From Skeletonema tropicum (Eukaryota; Bacillariophyta; Thalassiosirophyceae; Thalassiosirales; Thalassiosiraceae), in contig CM074134.1 of assembly GCA_037178625.1 (NCBI GenBank), forward strand, positions 1,178,001-1,242,000: a stretch of 64,000 bases of DNA. Direction: 5' to 3'. The translations under genes and the position numbers were made by a program. Below the pieces are notes generated by a model. The model had not been told where the DNA came from. It was given only the letters and a program-made list of their open reading frames with translations, and did no database searches. The stretch's first letter is position 1. Every line of letters begins with the position of its first letter. This document shows positions 1-8,235 of this stretch, piece by piece.

Positions 1-589
1 TCTTCACAGCGCGGATTGTTCCGGGCAACAACGATAACGCCGCCAACGAAAATCTTGCCACCGCATACAACGAAGCATCCACACCAGGTTGAGAAAGTAT
101 TATTTTCGCACAGGCAAAGTTGGATGCCCAGAGAGCACAGAGGAGGACAACGATGCCTCTCCAGAATAGACCATCACTTGTGGATAGCCCCTCCTCTGCA
201 ATGTATGCTCCCTCATCTCTCAATGGGGCATCCGCGAGAAAGACAGCTGCCTCTTCGGAAGTGGTAATCACTGGCCTGTTGCCAGTAGTATCTTGTTCTT
301 CAAGTGCAGCGGTAAGATCTTGAGCCACACGTAGCAATTCTGGGTCATCAGTAGCAGTAGCAGGAGTAGTTACAATATTGGTGTCTTCCTTAGTAGAGAA
401 TAATAGCGAGGAATGTTGTTTCTTCCCAGCATGGAGGATTGTTTCTGTGCTGCTGAGTGGGCGCCGGGCAATTAGTGTCGGCCCTACGAACGCCTTGGTG
501 GTGGTTGGAGACAGACAACACAAGAGTGCTGTTGCCGCCGCTGCTGCTGCGAGAGGATTGAAGCACCGAGTTGTCATCTTGGTTTCCAT
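1..589 (-). CDS. Plastid-targeted EamA/DMT-family transporter, 5' part only
   Basis: The reading frame runs from an ATG at 589 off the left edge, so only the first 196 residues are present. The N-terminus has a hydrophobic signal-peptide-like stretch (about residues 12-30) ending in TKA followed by FVGP. This resembles the diatom plastid bipartite pre-sequence, in which a Phe follows the signal cleavage site. After a low-complexity linker, a membrane segment begins near residue 143 (GLFWRGIVVLLCALWASNFA) followed by KIILSQPG and YAVARFSLAALSLLPG. That spacing is typical of the first EamA helices of drug/metabolite transporters. Substrate cannot be inferred. A second in-frame ATG lies at 577. 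The gene is divergent from CDKA1, sharing the spacer 590-1025. Confidence 0.7.
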   Translation of the reverse strand, partial: METKMTTRCFNPLAAAAAATALLCCLSPTTTKAFVGPTLIARRPLSSTETILHAGKKQHSSLLFSTKEDTNIVTTPATATDDPELLRVAQDLTAALEEQDTTGNRPVITTSEEAAVFLADAPLRDEGAYIAEEGLSTSDGLFWRGIVVLLCALWASNFACAKIILSQPGVDASLYAVARFSLAALSLLPGTIRAVK

Positions 590-1025
590 AGAAATATATT
601 GATAAGTAGATCTATGCTATGGAACCAATAAGGATCGATATCTATATAATAAATGGCTGCTGACTGTTTCTTGGTCGTGACCCTAGCGTTTTACCTGTAC
701 TATTCCTTGCTTTAGCATCTGTTTTGTGGATGCAATTGCAGCGCACGTGCAGCCTTCGCAGTTGATTGGGTGCGGCGATGGCGCCATAAAAGACATAGTG
801 CCGCCATCTGGCAGCTGGCAGTGCCACTTTGCAGATGCTCAAAGCTCTCGGACCTCCTCGGTCAGAAAATGGCGAAAAATCTATCATCTCCATCCGTTCA
901 CTTTCATTGCACTGAACGCTCCTACAGCGTCATACTTATGTAATCGTTTCTAAGGCTGAAGCAGCACGGATCCATGCACATCACATCTTGAATGAGTAAG
1001 CTCTTGAACAATATACACAGATATC
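590..1025. promoter_or_regulatory. Divergent intergenic region between the transporter and CDKA1
   Basis: This spacer of about 436 bp lies between two divergent start codons, so it must hold both promoters. I see no clear TATA box or strong repeat. Short reading frames here look like chance. Confidence 0.4.
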
Positions 1026-2099
1026 ATGGAGCGCTATCAGAAAATGGAAAAGATTGGGGAGGGCACCTACGGTATTGTCTACAAAGCAAGAGATCGAGTA
1101 TCGGGGGAAATCATTGCATTGAAGAAGATTCGATTGGAGGCTGAGGATGAAGGAATTCCTAGCACTGCAATTCGGGAAATTAGTCTGTGAGTTTGAAGTA
1201 CTGTTATGTTTTCGTTTGATAACAGATTATATGTTTGTGCTGTCTGCGCAACTCATATAATGTTATCGTTCTGACAATGAAATTGATCTGCACACTTCTC
1301 ATATCATCATATCGGAACATCACGCAGCTTGAAAGAATTACAACACCCAAACATCGTTCGATTATACGATGTCGTTCACACGGAACGAAAGCTAACATTG
1401 GTCTTTGAATTTCTCGATCAAGACTTGAAGAAATATTTAGATGTTTGTGATACGGGGTTAGAATTGCCAATTTTGAAAAGTTTTCTCTACCAATTACTCA
1501 TGGGAGTAGCGTATTGTCATCATCATCGAGTTCTGCATCGCGATTTGAAACCACCCAACTTGCTGATTAATCGAGAAGGTCAATTAAAACTTGCTGATTT
1601 TGGATTAGCACGAGCGTTCGGTATCCCAGTAAGATCATATACACATGAGGTGGTAACATTATGGTACAGAGCTCCGGACGTACTCATGGGATCAAGGAGA
1701 TATAGTACGCCTGTGGACATTTGGAGTTGTGGATGCATTTTTGCAGAAATGGCGAATGGACGACCGCTGATTGCAGGAACATCGGAGGCAGATCAACTGG
1801 ATCGTATCTTTCGGTTGTTGGGAACGCCCATGGTAGAAGAGTATCCTGGAATTGTGGACTTGCCTGAATATCATCCCAATCTCCCTCGGTATCCTGCCCC
1901 GCCGAATGGTATTGCAGGTTTGGTGCCGACGTTGGATCCAACAGCTGTTGATTTATTGTCGAAGATGCTTCAATATGATCCTGCACGAAGAATTACTGCG
2001 GAAGATGCTTTGAAGCACCCTTTCTTTTTTGACGTCGCTGGAATTGTCGGTGGCGGCGGAGCTGGTGTTCTTGGTAGTGAGATCCGAATGAGAGCATGA
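1026..2099 (+). CDS. CDKA1: Cyclin-dependent kinase A (cdc2/CDKA type, PSTAIRE)
   Basis: Two exons, 1026-1186 and 1328-2099, flank a 141-bp intron (GTGAGT...CAG) and give 310 aa. The protein starts [20 protein letters not shown] (Gly-rich loop with the Thr14/Tyr15 pair). The cyclin-binding helix reads [13 protein letters not shown], the hallmark of CDKA/CDK1. The intron falls just after that helix, and the join restores [12 protein letters not shown]. The catalytic [27 protein letters not shown] activation segment with the T-loop threonine, and [10 protein letters not shown] are all present. The catalytic loop reads KPPN where most family members have KPQN. Length is normal for the family. 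It is the central kinase of G1/S and G2/M control. A diatom cyclin lies about 0.9 kb downstream on the other strand. Confidence 0.95.
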
Positions 2100-2298
2100 G
2101 TGTGCTGAGTTAGTGTGATACTGGGCTTGATTATTAGTGATTAATATACGATACTCTGAGACTAGATTTTAGATAAGCGATTCATATTCATGCAGGACAG
2201 AACCTAGAGCTTGGCGCCAAAGATGATCTTCTCCTCATCATTCATTTCTAAATGTGCACTGTGAATGAATTGTTTCTCTTGTACTTAAGTAAATACTA

Positions 2299-2967
2299 AT
2301 GAACAGCAATCAAAGTCAAACGCCAGCACCAAGGTCAGATGATGTTGTAGCAAGAAGATTGTTGGAAAGCTTCCTGGAAGATGTAAATGAGTTTGCGAGG
2401 TCGGGTGGGCTCCGAGACTGTACTGAGAGTGAAAGGCGAGCTTTGAATGACTTGATGGCCGAACGTTACCTGACTGACGGTATCGAGAAACTGACACCCA
2501 GTCCAATTGTGATCAAGATAAAGGAAATAATTAGTGACTTCATTCATAATAAATGCAGAGCATTAGAGTTCTGTGTAACAGAGAGAGTGAAAGAAGAGGA
2601 GTCGTGCATCGCCACCACATCTTGGAAGTGTCAAGTATGTGGCAAGCAAAATAGCGAAACGCCTCAAGAGAGACTGCGTGCATGTATAGTATGTGGAAGG
2701 GCACGAAATTATCAAGGCTCCAAAAAGACTCAACAGCTGAATAAACTGCGTATAGACCCCACACCCTTATCAACAATTGCATCAAAACAATGCCTTCGAG
2801 AAGCCCAAAAGAGCAAAAGACACAGCTCAAGTCCTACACCTCCTAACAACGTCTTTGCGACTAAAGCTGACTTCGAAGAACTTGAGAGATGTCAAATGAA
2901 AAGTGAAATTAATGATGTAATCAAAGAGGTGCGATCTATTATGGATGACATCATGGATCAGAGCTGA
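2299..2967 (+). CDS. RanBP2-type zinc-finger protein, function unknown
   Basis: A single-exon frame of 222 aa from an ATG at 2299. The centre (about residues 108-137) reads WKCQVCGKQNSETP then CIVCGRARNY. This W-x-C-x2-C...N...C-x2-C pattern matches the RanBP2/NZF zinc-finger family, which binds ubiquitin or single-stranded RNA in other proteins. The N-terminal hundred residues look helical and contain no motif I recognise; the C-terminus is charged and could form a short coiled coil. It is convergent with the cyclin gene, with only 25 bp between the two stop codons. The zinc finger is visible in the sequence; the partner is unknown. Confidence 0.7.
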   Translation: MNSNQSQTPAPRSDDVVARRLLESFLEDVNEFARSGGLRDCTESERRALNDLMAERYLTDGIEKLTPSPIVIKIKEIISDFIHNKCRALEFCVTERVKEEESCIATTSWKCQVCGKQNSETPQERLRACIVCGRARNYQGSKKTQQLNKLRIDPTPLSTIASKQCLREAQKSKRHSSSPTPPNNVFATKADFEELERCQMKSEINDVIKEVRSIMDDIMDQS

Positions 2968-2992
2968 GCTGAGAAAACAAGAGTGTCAAGAT

Positions 2993-3880
2993 TCATTCTC
3001 GTTTATTTTTCGTTAGCAAAAGCTGTAATCGATGCATTGATTCCTTTAGCCTTGAATCTTCGGCATCAATTCCAATCTGCTCGAGTATTACATCGCAGTA
3101 ATGGATCTCTATAATAGTAGACAAAGTAGATTTTGACGTGTAAACTTGCTGAAGTGAAATGATGATGGCAGCAGCAGCAATGATGGAAGGAGCAGGCTTA
3201 TTTCCGACAAAGAAAGAATCTGCCACGCTAAGTTCCGTCATAAATCTCGCATACTCAACCAATTCTTTTCTATCCCTTTCATTAATTTCATGTGGCAAGA
3301 AAAGGAAAAAATGCATCACGAAAGAGATTACAGTAGGCGGGTTGAGATAAAAGTCTAAACCTACCACGATCTGCAACTCCATGTCATAAATCTGGGCAGG
3401 TGTGTACTTCCCTCTCGAGAAGCGAGCTAACGCGTTCAGGGATAGCTCGTTGACCTCCAATTGCTTGATTCCAATACTGAGTGCAGCACAACTAACCAAG
3501 AGGACCTTGTTCATACTTGCTTCCTCTTCTTCGTTAGCAAAGAAACGATCAAAGATGTTCATGCTCACTGCAACACATTCCCTTGACATATGAAAGTGAT
3601 CAACTACGCCGTAGCTCCATTTTGTGATTTGCGATCTCCATTCGGGCTTTACTCTCCTCATTGGATCATGATGTTGTGGTGCCGCTGCAGTACTTGCTAC
3701 TGCACTAGCAGATGTAGGCGCCGTAGTTATGTATCGATCATAATTGTATATTGTGTTTTCTTTCCAAAGCATCACATTTAATCTTTCGACAACACAATCA
3801 TGCGTAAGATTTCCAGCATCTCTTCCGAAGCTAGCGAGCTGTTTGTAGCGTTCATCGTGCGGGAGAACATGTTGTTTCAT
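2993..3880 (-). CDS. Diatom-specific cyclin (cyclin N-terminal box protein)
   Basis: A single-exon frame read from the ATG at 3880 gives 295 aa; an upstream in-frame ATG at 3982 would add 34 residues of basic, low-quality sequence, so the inner start is preferred. The cyclin box includes WRSQITKWSYGVVDHF, then NIFDRFFANEE, an Ala/Leu-rich helix, and LQIVVGLDFYLNPPT. These match the W...DHF...R...DRF layout of the cyclin N fold and the expanded diatom cyclin families (dsCYC). A second helical half follows (FMTELSVADSFFVG...IIAAAAIIISLQQV). The upstream residues carry a low-complexity Ala/Thr/Ser patch. Diatom-specific cyclins are linked to cell-cycle entry after nutrient or light signals; which stage this one serves cannot be told. 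It neighbours CDKA1, a possible partner. Confidence 0.85.
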   Translation of the reverse strand: MKQHVLPHDERYKQLASFGRDAGNLTHDCVVERLNVMLWKENTIYNYDRYITTAPTSASAVASTAAAPQHHDPMRRVKPEWRSQITKWSYGVVDHFHMSRECVAVSMNIFDRFFANEEEEASMNKVLLVSCAALSIGIKQLEVNELSLNALARFSRGKYTPAQIYDMELQIVVGLDFYLNPPTVISFVMHFFLFLPHEINERDRKELVEYARFMTELSVADSFFVGNKPAPSIIAAAAIIISLQQVYTSKSTLSTIIEIHYCDVILEQIGIDAEDSRLKESMHRLQLLLTKNKRE

Positions 3881-4432
3881 TGCTGTTATATTATTTAGTG
3901 AGAGGTGCTTGTGCGGCAGCAGTCGCCCGCCTTGTGTTTTACGAGAGAGTCTAAGAGGCGACTCTCGGCTGAGTCTGCACATCGTAGAGGTTTATGTACA
4001 CTGGATCGTAGAACCGAGCAGTCGAATAAGTTTTTAAGTGATACGTTCAGGTTTTCAGCAAATGCGTGGCTTCTGCATGCATGCCATGCCGATAAACTGT
4101 CGTAACTTTATGATGGATTCAATTCAGGCTGAGTCGTTCAGGCTCATTGTTCTTGCCAATGCTCCTTTCTGCTTTCTGGAAAGGTGCCATCAAGACCAAA
4201 AGAAACACTCGTCTGCATCTCAATCTAAAGAGACGTATGTCTCACATCAGTGCCAGTGCCAGTGCACATCACCATCGCATCATTCAACCATCACTCAACG
4301 ATCGCCCAGCTACTTTACACGAGCGAAGCACACAGCACAGGCACAGGCAACGCACAACGCAACACGCAACATGCACTCAAATCAATCGATGATATCGTTG
4401 CTTTGTGTTGGCTATCACCTATCCTAAGTGCG
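3881..4432. other. Intergenic region upstream of the cyclin and the GlcG-like gene
   Basis: About 550 bp between divergent genes. It has CA-rich low-complexity sequence at 4250-4380 just before the plus-strand start and no convincing coding region. It probably holds two promoters. Confidence 0.3.
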
Positions 4433-5023
4433 ATGATGCTGTTGGCTAAATCATCAGCCTATTCATATTTATCAATTCTTCTTCTATTCTGTTCTCTCCA
4501 AGTTGGATCAGCATTCACATTCAAGCCAGTTGCAAATAATCATCGAAGGACGAAGACAATCATCTGCAGCATTATGGATCCATCAACAACATTCTTCCAG
4601 CCAACCTTTTGCTTGACAACAGCGGCCGTGGAAAAGGCGATAGCAGCAGGAGAGATTGAGGCAGAAAAGAATGGCTGGAAGGTCACCATTGCCATCACTG
4701 ATACAAGTGCCCCTGTGATCGTGAAGCGGTGTACTGGGGCGTTTCCCGCCTCGTACAACATTGCCGTCGAAAAGGCAAAGACAGCTGTACAATTCCAAAA
4801 GAAGACGGGTGACTTGGAAAGCGCTACGAACGTATCGGATGGAAGCAGTAGAACAGCATTACTGTCAGCTCCGTACGTGTTAATGAGGGGAGGGGTCCCA
4901 ATCTTTATGAATGGCATGTGTGTAGGTGCTGTTGGGGTTAGCGGTGTTGCTCCTGATCAAGATGAGCAAGTGGCCAACGCTGCAGTTGATGCTTTGAATC
5001 AACTCATGAAGTCGAAGTTATAG
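4433..5023 (+). CDS. GlcG/HbpS-like (DUF336) protein, probably plastid-targeted
   Basis: The start at 4433 is preferred over upstream in-frame codons because a clear signal peptide follows immediately (MMLLAKSSAYSYLSILLLF...QVGSAF, about residues 1-29). SAF followed by TFKP resembles the diatom plastid-targeting cleavage motif. The mature part (LTTAAVEKAIAAGEIEAEKNGWKVTIAITD...) carries the GlcG/HbpS fold signatures: the long first helix, the VTIAITD strand, YNIAVEKAKTAVQF, and the glycine-rich GGVPIF...GVGVSG-type end. Length of 196 aa fits the family plus a pre-sequence. Bacterial relatives bind haem or are linked to glycolate use; the role in diatoms is not known. It is convergent with the sulfotransferase gene, 165 bp away. 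Confidence 0.75.
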   Translation: MMLLAKSSAYSYLSILLLFCSLQVGSAFTFKPVANNHRRTKTIICSIMDPSTTFFQPTFCLTTAAVEKAIAAGEIEAEKNGWKVTIAITDTSAPVIVKRCTGAFPASYNIAVEKAKTAVQFQKKTGDLESATNVSDGSSRTALLSAPYVLMRGGVPIFMNGMCVGAVGVSGVAPDQDEQVANAAVDALNQLMKSKL

Positions 5024-5187
5024 GGCTAAAGAGTTGCAGCTTACCTCTTCAGCTTTCGCAACGTAATATTTCATTTTCTAGAGGAGGAAACAGAAACAAA
5101 TAATGATCACCATAAAATAGTACAAAAAAACAATCAGCAATAGAATGACATACAGCCCCCAAGATTCATACTTATTTTAACATCACA

Positions 5188-7671
5188 CTACAGCTTTCCA
5201 TCCTTGTACTCTTGCAAAACCTCCATCTGCAACTCAAATCGTTCGACTGCTGCTTTGTACACAGACATATCTCTATTATTCAACTTCATAATCATTTCCT
5301 TGGTCTCGTCATCTAGTTCAGTTGTGCCGCAAGTCGGATCACGTCCTGCATTTCTGTGCTCAAAAGGACAGCTCTTTTCATCGGAGTATCCAGTGGGCAA
5401 TGCAAATGTATTATCCTCCAACTCCTCCCCTCGTGACTGAAACTCTTCCTGTATTACCTTCGTTGCATTGTTCAAGTTCTCGGCTAGGAAAGGAAATATT
5501 TGCCTAAAACCTTCCACACTCTCTTGAATTCTATCTGTGAGGCCAATCCATGTAAAGTCTTCTCTCAAATTTTTGATAGCCTCGTGAACAATATCTGCAT
5601 CCATAGGAAAGCGAACATCATTTGCAACGTTGTACAAGTCCACACTCGACAATAAGTTGGTGCTCTGGTGACCAATTAGTTGGACTGCACAGGAGTTGTT
5701 TGGCTCGTATAGGAAATTGGGGACGACCTCCTTATTGTCTTCTTCTTCTTCATCTTCTTTTTTACGATGCCCTCCTACAAAGGTGCCATTGAGTATCTGT
5801 TTCAACACATCTTTTAGTTGTTGACAATGATAACATCGAGTCAATGTGAATCTGTACATGCTCCAGGCACGATCAATCGGATTTCGGATTACCGTGATCT
5901 TGTCGACATCTTTCCAGCCAAACGTTCGAACAGCATGAAGAGATGCGCAGTAACTCATGACATTCGATTTTGAAGATTTGCACACATTCATATCATCGAT
6001 AGAGACATCGGTCTCATCAGCTGGATCAAATGGCGCATCATTGCGATAAAATACATTATTCGACAGAGTTGCATCGAGCTTTGTTGCCAACGTTTTCATG
6101 CAAGAATGTACTCCTAAACCACACTCGCTCATACTACCGTAATTGATAGAAGTCCCATTGTGCAACTCCTTCTGTCGGTTAAGTGCGCACCGAATGAGAC
6201 CATCAACGCTGGTACCTCCCGTCTTCATGTGATGCATATGCATGAATTGCTTCGGAAATGTTGTGCTCAATAGAAGTGTACGCTGGGTGTCAGTCACAGC
6301 CATACGGTTTTCAAAACTTGCACTCATCCGTAGCGCATTCTTGGTTTGCAGTAACGTGTCTCGAAGTTTTTCCTTCATTTGATCTCGTTCATCGGGAGTA
6401 AGGGGGGTGAAGAAGTAATCAGTAATTTCTTCATCCTTGCCAGCACTAGGAGAATCTTCATCTGAAGTATCTTCCTCTACTTCATTATCTTCGTGCAAAT
6501 ATTCAACTTCCTCCAAGTCCTCTTCGAATTCCTCCACCACCTCCAGCTCCTCTTCCAGTGCCTCCACCCCTTCTTCCAGCTGACCATCCTCTAGCAGCTC
6601 TTCTGCTAACTCCGAAATATACTCCTCCTTCTCGTCCGCCAACACCCCATCATCATCAGCATTAGCCGCGGCAATTTTTTCAGCCATATCTTGATGATCT
6701 TCCAACAAAAATTCCTTATCCTCTTCCAAATCTGCCTCAAGCTCTGCCAGAACTTCTTCCGCGTCCATGATTTCTTCTTCATCAATCTCAGGACCATCTT
6801 CTCCCACCGTTGTGGATGTTAATTTGTCCACCTCTTCCGCTACTTCCAACATCCCTTCATCGACCTCTTTGACAATTTGTTCCTTGATGATTTCCTTCTC
6901 TTCCTCTGTGAACTCATCCCCCCATTTTTCGTCGTTGCCACCACCACATAGTCCACAACTTAACTTGCAAAAGTCTTGAATTATGAGTTCCACAGTATCA
7001 TCTTCACTACTCTTGATGCCGGCACTTCTACGACATCTACTGCGCAGTAATCCCGCCTTGTCGGTACTTCCCACATATTCGGCACATGTCAATTTGGAAT
7101 CCTTCTTGACGTCATGGTAAAGAAAGTCTGGATCATCTTGACACGTTCCTTCTTCGTCTCCCCCACCAGTCATCATAGCAGAGGACTTATTGTCTTGAGG
7201 AATCTTTCCACGTACCCCGTTATACTCCTCAGTGGTGAACTCTGTCGAGATAATTTTACTATTACCACCACTACCATTGCTATTGTAATATTCCTTTCCA
7301 AAAATGACCATGGCAGCCAAAAATGAAAACAGTAGTGCAAATTTGACACGAAAGGAACGTTCATTCGATTGAGACTCTGTGGTGTCCAAATGGTGTTGCA
7401 AATCCATTGATTGCGCGGCAATATTATTATCGTCTCCGTCTTCAGCATCGTCATAGTCATCCTCATGAACTTCCTCGTAGACTTCGTCCCCGTAGTTCTG
7501 TCCAGCGTAGCCTTCTTCATCCTCCTCCTTTTCAAAGGATAGGCCAGAGTCATCTTGATAAATAGTTGGAGAGATGGGTGGAAGATCGGTATTATCATTA
7601 TTTACCCCATTTTCGTCGGTGGTGTTGATTGCGGCGTAGGGCTTGGAACGTATTCCCAGAGGTCGTCCCAT
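5188..7671 (-). CDS. Type II membrane sulfotransferase with ShK-like cysteine domain
   Basis: An intronless frame of 827 aa. A cytosolic acidic N-terminus (about 1-105) is followed by one membrane span (FALLFSFLAAMVIF, about 110-123), giving a type II Golgi topology. Next comes a Cys-rich segment (about 176-243: CQDDP...LTCAEYV...CRR...DFCKLSCGLC) resembling an ShK toxin-like fold. ShK-like domains occur in many non-toxic algal enzymes. A very acidic stretch follows (about 250-435). The catalytic domain has the PAPS 5'-phosphosulfate loop HMKTGGTSVDG (about 480) and the 3'-phosphate motif VIRNPIDRAWSMYRF (about 594-608), the pattern of heparan-type carbohydrate sulfotransferases. It probably sulfates secreted or cell-wall polysaccharide; the acceptor sugar is unknown. 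Confidence 0.8.
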   Translation of the reverse strand: MGRPLGIRSKPYAAINTTDENGVNNDNTDLPPISPTIYQDDSGLSFEKEEDEEGYAGQNYGDEVYEEVHEDDYDDAEDGDDNNIAAQSMDLQHHLDTTESQSNERSFRVKFALLFSFLAAMVIFGKEYYNSNGSGGNSKIISTEFTTEEYNGVRGKIPQDNKSSAMMTGGGDEEGTCQDDPDFLYHDVKKDSKLTCAEYVGSTDKAGLLRSRCRRSAGIKSSEDDTVELIIQDFCKLSCGLCGGGNDEKWGDEFTEEEKEIIKEQIVKEVDEGMLEVAEEVDKLTSTTVGEDGPEIDEEEIMDAEEVLAELEADLEEDKEFLLEDHQDMAEKIAAANADDDGVLADEKEEYISELAEELLEDGQLEEGVEALEEELEVVEEFEEDLEEVEYLHEDNEVEEDTSDEDSPSAGKDEEITDYFFTPLTPDERDQMKEKLRDTLLQTKNALRMSASFENRMAVTDTQRTLLLSTTFPKQFMHMHHMKTGGTSVDGLIRCALNRQKELHNGTSINYGSMSECGLGVHSCMKTLATKLDATLSNNVFYRNDAPFDPADETDVSIDDMNVCKSSKSNVMSYCASLHAVRTFGWKDVDKITVIRNPIDRAWSMYRFTLTRCYHCQQLKDVLKQILNGTFVGGHRKKEDEEEEDNKEVVPNFLYEPNNSCAVQLIGHQSTNLLSSVDLYNVANDVRFPMDADIVHEAIKNLREDFTWIGLTDRIQESVEGFRQIFPFLAENLNNATKVIQEEFQSRGEELEDNTFALPTGYSDEKSCPFEHRNAGRDPTCGTTELDDETKEMIMKLNNRDMSVYKAAVERFELQMEVLQEYKDGKL

Positions 7672-8235
7672 TTTTTTGGTTAGTGTTTAGTACTCTCTAG
7701 ATATATGATGATTAGTGGAGAATAATATCACGTCGATAGCGGTGGCTCTGGTTATGTATTATACAGGGCTGAACCACGCCAATACACGCCACAACAGAAA
7801 GAACGAATGGAGAATGAAGAATGCATTTTATCATGAAAGCGAAGCAAGAGCTACTTATGTATTGTGTCGAACGTCGTGTTCGCCGTCGCACTTGAGAGAA
7901 AGAGAAGGGAAGGTAAAAAGGACTTTCTCACAAATGACAGGTGAACTCCTCACAAAAAAAGCAAAATCCGGCATCCGCCCGAGGGAGCCAAGCAGCATCA
8001 ATCTCGTTGTATTAGAAGATAGATTCTCCTTGCGCTGCTCTTTATCTTGATCTCTGCCCAAAAATGAAGGTAAATGGCAGCAGATAGAGTAATCGTCAGT
8101 TTCAGCAGTTGATCTGTCGAAGTCGCTGTCCCCTACGGACTACGGAATATACGATTGTGCACACAAGATTTGTCAAATTTTCATGTAGATTCCTGTCGGA
8201 CAAACATCATCACAAAAGATCACAAACCCAACAAC
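7672..8235. promoter_or_regulatory. Divergent spacer between the sulfotransferase and KICS2-like genes
   Basis: About 560 bp between two divergent start codons. No distinct repeat or hairpin is seen. The frame of the right-hand gene stays open back to an in-frame ATG at 8155. Confidence 0.3.

Noticed and set aside
6606..6797. Small frames opposite or inside the acidic part of the sulfotransferase
   Set aside because: They are other-frame readings of GAA/GAG-rich codons with no start context or motif.
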